Shown: piece after piece, positions 7,660-13,150 of the stretch
Layout: each line of letters opens with the position of its first letter
Numbering within the stretch: position 1 is the first letter of the stretch
Assembly: GCA_027011725.1 (NCBI GenBank)
Contig: JALUZQ010000028.1
Coordinates: forward strand, 1-13,174
Reading direction: 5' to 3'
Length of the DNA stretch: 13,174 nucleotides
DNA from: Sulfurimonas sp.
Lineage (GTDB): Bacteria > Campylobacterota > Campylobacteria > Campylobacterales > Sulfurimonadaceae
Made by a program: the position numbers and the translations under genes
Notes under the pieces: model-generated
Databases searched by the model: none
Told to the model about the DNA's origin: nothing
Seen by the model: the letters and a program-made list of their open reading frames with translations, nothing else

Positions 7660-8094
7660 ATGAAGGTAGTGATAGATACTAATGTGATTTTACCAGCATT
7701 GATGTCAATAGATGGCGTTTCAAACAGACTTATGCTTTGGCTCTTTTCTAATGAGAGGAAAATAAGTGTTGTTTCAAATACATTAGTCATGGAATATCAA
7801 GATGTTCTTTTAAGAGACAAAAATAGAAAAATTTATGAGCAATTTGATGAGAAGGATATTGTAGCATTTGTTGATGATATATGTTTGATATCTTTTCATC
7901 AAAAAATTAATTTTTTATGGAGACCTTTTTTAAAAGATATTAAAGATGATATGGTGTTAGAGACTGCGTTCAATGGTGAATGTGATTATATCATCACCTA
8001 TAATGTAAAAGATTTTGCAGGCGTAAAAGAGAAGTTTGGCATTGAGGTTGTGATGCCTAAAACATTTTTGAAAATTGTAGGAGAAATAGAATGA
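7660..8094 (+). CDS. PIN-domain toxin (COG1569-like ribonuclease)
   Basis: 144 residues from the ATG at 7660 (146 from an in-frame ATG at 7654). The PIN fold is recognisable: KVVIDTNVILPAL at the N-terminus carries the first catalytic Asp (D6), followed by Glu45 in SNTLVMEY, an Asp pair at 96-97 in KDDMVLETA, and the last acidic/polar region CDYIITYNVKDF (108-119). This is the pattern of COG1569 toxins, metal-dependent RNases of the VapC type. The consensus promoter ends at 7653, so the message should begin near 7660 and be leaderless; neither ATG has a Shine-Dalgarno. The stop TGA overlaps the antitoxin ATG (ATGA). The gene pair looks more AT-rich than its neighbours, consistent with acquisition. 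Confidence 0.9.
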   Translation: MKVVIDTNVILPALMSIDGVSNRLMLWLFSNERKISVVSNTLVMEYQDVLLRDKNRKIYEQFDEKDIVAFVDDICLISFHQKINFLWRPFLKDIKDDMVLETAFNGECDYIITYNVKDFAGVKEKFGIEVVMPKTFLKIVGEIE

Positions 8095-8321
8095 ATTATG
8101 CTCTAAGAATTCCAGATTATTACAAAGCAGATATTGAAGATGTGAAGGGTGAAGTTTCTATGAACCAGTTTATAGTAAACGCGATAGCTGAAAAAGTTGC
8201 ATCTTTGAAAACTGTTGACTATTTAGCCCAGAGAGCAAAGAAAGGCTCTCGTGAGCATGCAATTTCCATGCTAAAAAAGGCATCGTCTAAAATACCTGAT
8301 ATCGACGATACTATGTCGTGA
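8091..8321 (+). CDS. Ribbon-helix-helix antitoxin partner of the PIN toxin
   Basis: 76 residues. The first 40 fit a ribbon-helix-helix (Arc/HicB-like) DNA-binding domain: beta strand NYALRIP (2-8), helix A (~10-19), turn EVSMNQF (21-27) and helix B NAIAEKVASL (30-39). The basic C-terminal half (~41-76) would be the toxin-binding arm. Its start overlaps the toxin stop (ATGA), and AGGAG (8079-8083) gives a good ribosome site 7 nt before the ATG, unlike the toxin. Placement after the toxin gene is the reverse of the usual order. It probably represses the promoter at 7625-7653. The last 11 nt overlap the convergent DUF234 gene. Confidence 0.85.
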   Translation: MNYALRIPDYYKADIEDVKGEVSMNQFIVNAIAEKVASLKTVDYLAQRAKKGSREHAISMLKKASSKIPDIDDTMS

Positions 8322-9195
8322 GCATTTTAAAGTTTTTCAGTGTATAAAGTTTTAGACTCTCACCTTTTAGCTTTTTAAGCTCACTTGAGAAGCCTTTTTT
8401 TGCTACGATGACAAAGATGTCTGGGTTTATGTTTGCTTCTTTGCAAAGCTCTTGGAGTTTTGCAAGTTCACTTTTTTTGACTTTTGAGTTTGTATATTTT
8501 GTGATGCCGACTATGGTCTTGCCAGATTTTGTTTTGGCATAGATATCAAACGCAGCACTCTTGTCCCAATAATCAGATATTGCTTCTATTTTGTCTTCTT
8601 CTTTGAAGCTCTCTTGTATGAGAGCATGTGAGAGTTGTGTGAAGATGAGGTTCGTAAACTCCGCTTCACGGTTTTCCCAACGTTTTTTTACTTCAGTGTA
8701 GTCTTTGTCTCGGATGCCTTTAAAAAGCGGAGAAACAAAGGCAAACCAAAAGCGTAAAAATGGCGTTGTAAAGTAGAGTTTGTTGTCTATTTTCTCATTT
8801 TCAGCCCATGAGGTAAACTCTTTTTTTGGTTTTTCCACGTAGATAATGCCACGCTCTACTAGCTCTTCAACAGCCTTGTCTCCTACCTCTTTGTCAAGTT
8901 TTGCCCGTTTGTAACTTGAGTGTGTTTTACCATCACCCATAGCGATGGCACTTAAAAGAGAGTGGTAGAGTGGTGCGCCAGATGTGATGTCATTGACATC
9001 ATTACGGATGTAAGAGTAGTCATCAAGAATGAGTCTTTCAATAAGCTCATAAGAGGGCTTGGATGTGTCTATGTCACCCCAACCGACACCACCGAAGATG
9101 GCGAACTTTTCAACAGCATCTTCGAGTGTTTTTGGCTTGTGCTCTTTGTAAAATATTTGAAACTGTTTTGCAAGTGGCTGCGTTTGTGATAACAT
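8311..9195 (-). CDS. Stand-alone DUF234 protein (winged helix + degenerate PD-(D/E)XK nuclease-like domain)
   Basis: 294 residues from the ATG at 9195; an upstream in-frame start at 9276 is rejected because a TATAAT on the minus strand (9223-9228) lies inside that extension and AAGG precedes 9195. DUF234 is normally the C-terminal domain of archaeal-type STAND-like ATPases. Here there is no Walker A or other ATPase motif at all; the chain starts with a helical segment, then a probable winged helix (~75-122) and then the DUF234 block beginning YFTTPFLRFWFAFVSPLF (141-158). In the nuclease-like core, Asp217 (AAFDIYA) and Lys233 (GITKY) are present, but the Glu of the usual GE-C-K motif is replaced by Ile231, so nuclease activity is doubtful. 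Function unknown; it converges on the toxin-antitoxin pair. Confidence 0.82.
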   Translation of the reverse strand: MLSQTQPLAKQFQIFYKEHKPKTLEDAVEKFAIFGGVGWGDIDTSKPSYELIERLILDDYSYIRNDVNDITSGAPLYHSLLSAIAMGDGKTHSSYKRAKLDKEVGDKAVEELVERGIIYVEKPKKEFTSWAENEKIDNKLYFTTPFLRFWFAFVSPLFKGIRDKDYTEVKKRWENREAEFTNLIFTQLSHALIQESFKEEDKIEAISDYWDKSAAFDIYAKTKSGKTIVGITKYTNSKVKKSELAKLQELCKEANINPDIFVIVAKKGFSSELKKLKGESLKLYTLKNFKMLTT

Positions 9196-9222
9196 TGGTA
9201 ACCTTTTTATAATTCTTCGCAT

Positions 9223-9228
9223 ATTATA
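9223..9228 (-). promoter_or_regulatory. -10 box for the DUF234 gene
   Basis: ATTATA on the plus strand reads TATAAT on the minus strand, 28 nt upstream of the ATG at 9195, with AAAGG as ribosome site just before the start. It lies back to back with the peptide-gene promoter, whose first repeat begins at 9236. Confidence 0.55.
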
Positions 9229-9235
9229 CACCATA

Positions 9236-9269
9236 ACTACACAAAGACTACACATTATTTCTATACAAT
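9236..9269 (+). promoter_or_regulatory. Direct-repeat activator-type promoter of the Cys-rich peptide gene
   Basis: Two perfect ACTACAC repeats (9236-9242 and 9247-9253) are spaced 11 bp start to start; the second ends exactly 10 bp before a -10 box TACAAT (9264-9269). The repeats occupy the -35 region, where no sigma-70 hexamer is visible. Two 7-bp repeats with 4-bp gap placed 10 bp from the -10 is the geometry of the pho box and other sites bound by PhoB/OmpR-family response regulators. The hvfX-like gene has the same arrangement. The leader is ~25 nt with AAAGGAT before the ATG at 9300. Confidence 0.6.
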
Positions 9270-9299
9270 GCTTCAAAACAACAACACAAAGGATAGGTT

Positions 9300-9575
9300 A
9301 TGAAAAAGTTAAACTTAGCAGCAATGCTTTTAGGAGCAGCGTTATTTACAGGTTTAGGTGCAGTTTCACTCAGTGCTAGTGGGATGAAATGTGGTGCAGG
9401 TAAGTGTGGTGCTTCTATGGAAAAACCGGCAAAAAAATGTGGTGCGGGTAAATGTGGCGATGCTAAAAAAGCTGCAAAGAAATCTATGAAATGCGGCGCA
9501 GGAAAATGTGGCGATGCTAAAAAAGCTGCAAAGAAATCTATGAAATGCGGTGCAGGAAAATGTGGATCTAAATAG
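9300..9575 (+). CDS. Secreted Cys-rich repeat peptide, HvfA-like metallophore precursor
   Basis: 91 residues. A signal peptide (MKKL, hydrophobic 6-22, SLSAS-G near 23-28) sends it to the periplasm. The mature part is only Cys, Gly, Ala, Lys and a few others: four CGAGKCG units at 31-37, 47-53, 65-71 and 83-89 (eight Cys) joined by Lys/Ala linkers, two of them identical (DAKKAAKKS). The layout resembles HvfA-family RiPP precursors, in which Cys in EGKCG motifs are converted by an MNIO enzyme into copper-binding oxazolone/thioamide groups; here Glu is replaced by Ala in each unit. An HvfX-like gene follows, under the same type of promoter. No MNIO enzyme is in the window, so the peptide may be modified by an enzyme encoded elsewhere, by a different one, or work unmodified as a thiol metal chelator. 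Confidence 0.85.
   Translation: MKKLNLAAMLLGAALFTGLGAVSLSASGMKCGAGKCGASMEKPAKKCGAGKCGDAKKAAKKSMKCGAGKCGDAKKAAKKSMKCGAGKCGSK
9450..9565 (+). repeat. 54-bp in-frame tandem duplication in the Cys-rich peptide gene
   Basis: Copy 1 (9450-9503) and copy 2 (9504-9557) differ at one base (C at 9497, T at 9551, synonymous), followed by the first 8 bases of a third copy (9558-9565). Each copy encodes 18 residues including the KCG/CGAG halves of two motifs and one DAKKAAKKSM linker. Near identity at synonymous sites points to a recent duplication, and the number of units is likely to vary between strains. Confidence 0.9.
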
Positions 9576-9601
9576 CCCAAACACTACAAAGTACTTCTAG
9601 T

Positions 9602-9634
9602 GAAGCAGTAAGAAACTCCCCTTTCTACTGCTTC
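9602..9634 (+). terminator. Strong hairpin after the Cys-rich peptide gene
   Basis: GAAGCAGTA (9602-9610) pairs perfectly with TACTGCTTC (9626-9634); inside it, after one bulged A, GAAA (9612-9615) pairs with TTTC (9622-9625), leaving a 6-nt loop CTCCCC. This gives 13 base pairs, starting 27 nt after the stop at 9573-9575. No T-run follows directly (the next is 21 nt away), so it may act as a 3' stabiliser or processing barrier rather than a classical intrinsic terminator. It separates the peptide gene from the hvfX-like gene. Confidence 0.55.
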
Positions 9635-9693
9635 GACTTACTTCTAACATCATCCTTTTTTCTTTTATTTTTTTGCACTTTTTTCGTTTAGAC

Positions 9694-9727
9694 ACTACAC
9701 GTTTGCTACACACAATACAGTTACAAT
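9694..9727 (+). promoter_or_regulatory. Direct-repeat activator-type promoter of the hvfX-like operon
   Basis: ACTACAC (9694-9700) and GCTACAC (9705-9711) are spaced 11 bp start to start, and 10 bp separate the second from TACAAT (9722-9727). Each distance equals that in the promoter at 9236-9269, while the sequences between are different, so this is not a simple duplication of the region. A T-rich tract (~9655-9686) lies just upstream. A strong AAGGAG (9743-9748) precedes the ATG at 9755. Confidence 0.6.
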
Positions 9728-9754
9728 ACCTTTAATGAAACGAAGGAGTTTATT

Positions 9755-10195
9755 ATGTATCTCAAAAATATCTATCTCGAATTTTCCCGTCTGAGTGAGT
9801 ATTTCAAATCTTTGAGTTTGCTCATAGCAAGAATTTTGGTAGCTTATGGTTTTTATGAACCGGCAATGATGAAGTGGCAAGATATGAAGTCTGTTGCAGA
9901 GTGGTTTGGTTCTATGGGTATTCCCTTTCCAACACTTAATGCGTACATGGCAGCAAGTACAGAAATTACAGGTGTAGTACTACTTACTTTAGGACTTTTT
10001 ACACGCCTTATTTCCATGCCACTTATCATTGTTATGATAGTAGCTATTGTGACCGTACATTTAGGCAATGGATTTTCAGCAGGTGATAACGGCTTTGAAA
10101 TTCCACTCTACTATATGTCATTTTTACTTATTTTCTTCTCTCATGGAGCTGGAAGATTTTCACTTGACCATATAATCTTTGGAGAAAAAAACTAA
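9755..10195 (+). CDS. hvfX: HvfX-like DoxX-family membrane protein
   Basis: 146 residues with four predicted membrane helices (~20-37, 66-83, 86-103, 117-132), the DoxX/DoxD-like fold. The blocks ILVAYGFYEPAMMKW (27-41), WFGSMGIPFPTLNAYMAAST (50-69), GLFTRLISMPLIIVM (80-94) and GDNGFEIPLYYM (110-121) are those of the HvfX subfamily, which occurs with copper-binding RiPP clusters (HvfA precursor, HvfB MNIO, HvfC partner) and is thought to help in maturation or metal handling at the inner membrane. The gene shares its promoter type with the upstream Cys-rich peptide gene. Its stop is 3 nt before the glutamate-synthase-like gene, so these two form an operon. Subfamily naming rests on remembered sequence resemblance. 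Confidence 0.83.
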   Translation: MYLKNIYLEFSRLSEYFKSLSLLIARILVAYGFYEPAMMKWQDMKSVAEWFGSMGIPFPTLNAYMAASTEITGVVLLTLGLFTRLISMPLIIVMIVAIVTVHLGNGFSAGDNGFEIPLYYMSFLLIFFSHGAGRFSLDHIIFGEKN

Positions 10196-10198
10196 GTT

Positions 10199-11950
10199 AT
10201 GGAAGCACTTGTCCACTTTACGCATGAAATAGGGGAGATGCACTTTCCTATTTTAATGTTTTTGATGAAGGCATTCTTCGCTCTTTTTGTCCTTGTCTCC
10301 ATCATTTTATTTATTTATGATAAGTATATTCAAAGAGAAAATCAGCTGCTTATAAACTACCCGCTCATCGGGCGTATGCGCTATGTATTTTATGCACTGC
10401 GTGATCCTATGCGGCAGTACTTTGGCGATGAGAAGTTTTATGAGTCTTTTGACAAAGTACGCTGGGTCTATGACTCAGCCGAGCGAAAGTCTGCCTATGC
10501 TTCCTTCTCCCCCGGTCAGCCGCAAAAGAGTGCTCGAATATCCATAAAAAATGCCAACTGCGTTTTAAATACTGAAGATGTGAGTGATGATTTTAGTGTC
10601 ACCTTTGGCGAAAACTCTCCCATTCCTTTTAAAACAAATTCTGTATTTGGCAGGAGTGCCATGAGTGATGGGGCGATTTCACCAGAGGGAACACGGGCAT
10701 TTACAAAGGGTGCGTACCTTGGAAAGTTCCCTATAAATACAGGAGAGGGAAGTCTTACTTCTAATTTTTTCTACACACATAAATACACACGAGAGTGTAA
10801 ATTCTTCCAAACGCAGGAGGGAACATTCTTTGCAAAGGGGGTGTACCGTTTTTTGCGTTTTATGTTGAACGAGATTATTGCACAAAAGGTCTATAAGCAT
10901 ATGGTGGTGGATTCCAAGGCACCTGATAGTTATCTCTTTAACCAAAAAGAGATGCTCTTTTACCGGGTAGATTGGGATGCTCCTTTGGATGTTTTTCCGA
11001 GTGTTGTACCTGATGATATGCCTGACATTATTTTTCAGATGGGGAGCGGGCTTTACGGGGTACGTGACAAAGATGGAAACTTTTGTGAGACAAGATACCA
11101 AAAGACAATGCGTTTTTGTAAAATGACTGAGATAAAAATGGCGCAGGGTGCTAAACAGACAGGCGGAAAACTTCTCGCTTCAAAAGTGAGTGAAGAGATA
11201 GCCTACTACCGTGGTGTTGAAGCGCATAAAGATCTCTTTAGTCCAAACCAGTTCCCCTATGGCCATACTTTAGAGGAACTTTTTGACTTTATTGGACGGC
11301 TTAAAAAGCTTTCTCAAAAACCAGTGGGTGTCAAGATAGTCATCTCCTCTGCCGCTGCGTTTGATGAGTATGCAAAACTCCTAAAAGAGCGTTTAGCTGC
11401 AGGGAGTGATGCCTATCCTGATTTTATCACGATTGACGGGGGTGACGGCGGAAGTGGTGCGGCACCTCTTGAGATGATGATGACTGTTGGAATGGGTATA
11501 GCAAAAGCGCTCTATATAGCAGACACTGCGCTCAGGCGTGAAGGTGTTCGTGAGAGGGTAAAACTCATAGCAAGTGAAAAGGTGCTTACTCCTGATGATG
11601 CCATTGTCCTTTTTGGCATTGGGGCTGATTATGTCGCCATTGCAAGGGCATTTATGATGAGTGCAGGGTGCATTCGAGCACGTGAGTGTTCAGGTGCACA
11701 TGGCAGAGCTTGCCCTGTAGGACTTGCAACACAAGATAAGAAAAAGAGAGCATCATTTTTGGTAGAGAAAAAGGCGAAAAATGTTGCCTCTTACCATGCG
11801 CAACTACTTGCAGGTATTCGTGGTCTTTTGGCTGTAATGGGTGTAGATGAATTGCGTAAGCTAGGTAAGAAAAACTTAATATTTAAAGACCATACAGGTA
11901 AAACCTATATGAATGTCGACAGATATTTTGAGGAGTCTTTGATTAACTAG
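10199..11950 (+). CDS. Membrane-anchored FMN/Fe-S glutamate synthase-like oxidoreductase
   Basis: 583 residues. An N-terminal membrane helix (~17-40) is followed by a cytoplasmic FMN-binding barrel of the glutamate synthase central-domain family (PF01645-like). Seen motifs: SAMSDGAISPEGTRAFTKGA (153-172), INTGEG (179-184), GAKQTGGKLLASKV (317-330), PVGVKIV (375-381), FITIDGGDGGSGAAP (409-423) and ACPVGLATQD (504-513). There is no N-terminal glutamine amidotransferase domain or C-terminal GXGXG domain, so it is not a complete GltB and probably does not make glutamate from glutamine. The presumed 3Fe-4S cysteines are 491, 497 and 505: spacing Cx5Cx7C, against Cx5Cx4C in GltB. It follows the hvfX-like gene by 3 nt; a GGAG 14 nt upstream is a distant ribosome site, suggesting coupling. 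The true substrate is unknown. Confidence 0.88.
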   Translation: MEALVHFTHEIGEMHFPILMFLMKAFFALFVLVSIILFIYDKYIQRENQLLINYPLIGRMRYVFYALRDPMRQYFGDEKFYESFDKVRWVYDSAERKSAYASFSPGQPQKSARISIKNANCVLNTEDVSDDFSVTFGENSPIPFKTNSVFGRSAMSDGAISPEGTRAFTKGAYLGKFPINTGEGSLTSNFFYTHKYTRECKFFQTQEGTFFAKGVYRFLRFMLNEIIAQKVYKHMVVDSKAPDSYLFNQKEMLFYRVDWDAPLDVFPSVVPDDMPDIIFQMGSGLYGVRDKDGNFCETRYQKTMRFCKMTEIKMAQGAKQTGGKLLASKVSEEIAYYRGVEAHKDLFSPNQFPYGHTLEELFDFIGRLKKLSQKPVGVKIVISSAAAFDEYAKLLKERLAAGSDAYPDFITIDGGDGGSGAAPLEMMMTVGMGIAKALYIADTALRREGVRERVKLIASEKVLTPDDAIVLFGIGADYVAIARAFMMSAGCIRARECSGAHGRACPVGLATQDKKKRASFLVEKKAKNVASYHAQLLAGIRGLLAVMGVDELRKLGKKNLIFKDHTGKTYMNVDRYFEESLIN

Positions 11951-11972
11951 AGAAGGGTGAGTGTTTAGCTTC

Positions 11973-13043
11973 TTATACATCTTTATATTTGTCTCTGATT
12001 AGTGTAAATTTGTCTAAGTTATCTAAAAAGAGTGTTACCAGATTTGGGTCAAAATGTTTGCCTTTTTGTTCTTTAAAGAGTGCAAGAATTCTATCCATCT
12101 CCCATGCTTTTTTATATACGCGTTCACTTCCAAGCGCATCAAAGACATCTGCCACGGCAGTAATACGCCCATAAATATGAATACCTTCACCCTTAAGTCC
12201 TCGCGGGTAGCCTGAACCGTCCCATTTTTCATGGTGTTCTCCTGCAACGATAGCCGCAGCTTTTAAGATAGGTTTGGAGGAGTGCTTGAGCATCTCATAG
12301 CCAAGTTGTGCATGTGTTTTCATTACTTCAAACTCATCTTCATCAAGTTTGCGCGGGGCATTTAAGATGGCATCGGGGATGCCTACTTTTCCGATGTCAT
12401 GCATAGGACTTGCCATATGTAAGATTTCCGCTTCATGTGGGTCAAGCCCGTAGAGCAGGGCAAGCTCTTTTGAATAGAGTGCGACTCTTTTTACGTGATT
12501 GCCGGTCTCCTTTGAGCGAGTTTCCCCAATCTCACCCATTGCATAGATGATCTCGCGTTGTGTCTCTTCTATTTCATCATTTAACTCAATAATTCTAGTA
12601 ATGTCGGTAAAGTACGCCAGTGTCAGGTTCTCATCACTAGGGGTTTGGAACTCAACTTGAAAACAGCGTTCATTGGCATGGCAGATAAGGTCGTTTTCAT
12701 CTATTGTAAGATCATGTAGATGATTGATATCATCAAAAAACTCTTTTGCATATTTGTTTTTAAACAGGACTTTTTCACTTTTATTGTCAAAGATAAAAAC
12801 GGGAGAAGTGTTGTATTTTGGAAGAAGGGAGAGGTAGTAGTTCTCTTTTGAAAAACGCTTGTTGATTTTAAAGAGATAGTATAGAAAACAAAACTTAGTG
12901 TAGGCAGTATAAAATATGATTACAGCCAGTGTACCAAGTACAAAAGAGTGAGTAAAAAAAGCTAACAGCATCAACATTGCAGCGAGGAGTGCTCGAATGT
13001 AAGAATCTCTGTTTGTCATATTGCAGCTTGTTTTTTTAAACAT
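11973..13043 (-). CDS. Membrane-bound HD-GYP c-di-GMP phosphodiesterase with PAS-like domain
   Basis: 356 residues from the ATG at 13043, which has AGGAG 5-6 nt upstream; an in-frame start at 13130 is rejected because it precedes the promoter and gives an implausible N-terminus. Two membrane helices (~16-31 and 34-58) are followed by a PAS-like region (~75-155, beginning SPVFIFDNKSEKVLFKN) and a short coiled coil (LNDEIEETQREIIYAMGEIG). The HD-GYP domain (~165-345) keeps GNHVKRV (His183), HDIGK (215-219), GEHHEKWDGSGYP (268-280) and VADVFDAL, so metal and substrate residues for hydrolysis of c-di-GMP to GMP/pGpG look complete. It probably senses a membrane or cytoplasmic signal. It converges on the glutamate-synthase-like gene and is divergent from the gene at 13151. 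Confidence 0.93.
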   Translation of the reverse strand: MFKKTSCNMTNRDSYIRALLAAMLMLLAFFTHSFVLGTLAVIIFYTAYTKFCFLYYLFKINKRFSKENYYLSLLPKYNTSPVFIFDNKSEKVLFKNKYAKEFFDDINHLHDLTIDENDLICHANERCFQVEFQTPSDENLTLAYFTDITRIIELNDEIEETQREIIYAMGEIGETRSKETGNHVKRVALYSKELALLYGLDPHEAEILHMASPMHDIGKVGIPDAILNAPRKLDEDEFEVMKTHAQLGYEMLKHSSKPILKAAAIVAGEHHEKWDGSGYPRGLKGEGIHIYGRITAVADVFDALGSERVYKKAWEMDRILALFKEQKGKHFDPNLVTLFLDNLDKFTLIRDKYKDV

Positions 13044-13070
13044 CGCAACTCCTCTTTTTGTTGTATATGA

Positions 13071-13079
13071 AGTATAACA
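13071..13079 (-). promoter_or_regulatory. Extended -10 promoter for the HD-GYP gene
   Basis: On the minus strand this reads TGTTATACT: TGn followed by a TATACT -10 box (13071-13076). It gives a leader of about 20 nt carrying the GAGGAG ribosome site of the gene starting at 13043. Confidence 0.5.
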
Positions 13080-13088
13080 TAAGTTTGA

Positions 13089-13122
13089 GATACACAATCT
13101 ATGCACACTTTTTGAGTATAAT
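13089..13122 (+). promoter_or_regulatory. Promoter of the right-edge gene, with a possible degenerate direct repeat
   Basis: A perfect TATAAT (13117-13122) lies 28 nt before the ATG at 13151. At exactly the positions where the repeats sit in the two promoters at 9236 and 9694, this one has GATACAC (13089-13095) and TATGCAC (13100-13106), matching ACTACAC at 5 and 4 of 7 bases. The -10 is convincing; the repeats are weak. Confidence 0.45.
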
Positions 13123-13150
13123 AGAGCCAAGATAAGAAAAGGAGGACCTT

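Noticed and set aside
9196..9276. N-terminal extension of the DUF234 protein to 9276
   Set aside because: It would contain the likely -10 box of its own promoter and run through the peptide gene's promoter repeats; no ribosome site precedes it.
9450..9565. Tandem repeats as a possible CRISPR array
   Set aside because: The copies are adjacent, without unique spacers, and encode an in-frame protein repeat.
9248..9580. Long minus-strand reading frames opposite the Cys-rich peptide gene with repeated FPAPHF/IDFF patterns
   Set aside because: They are the complement of the repeat in the real gene; there is no ribosome site or promoter, and the composition is an artefact of the repeat.
10199..11950. 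Large subunit of glutamate synthase (GltB)
   Set aside because: It lacks the glutamine amidotransferase and GXGXG domains, carries a membrane anchor, and has altered Cys spacing.
11951..11975. AGAAG/CTTCT inverted repeat between the oxidoreductase and HD-GYP genes as terminator
   Set aside because: Only five pairs with a 13-nt loop and no T-run; too weak to call.
13044..13130. N-terminal extension of the HD-GYP protein to 13130
   Set aside because: It covers both divergent -10 boxes; the ATG at 13043 has a strong AGGAG.
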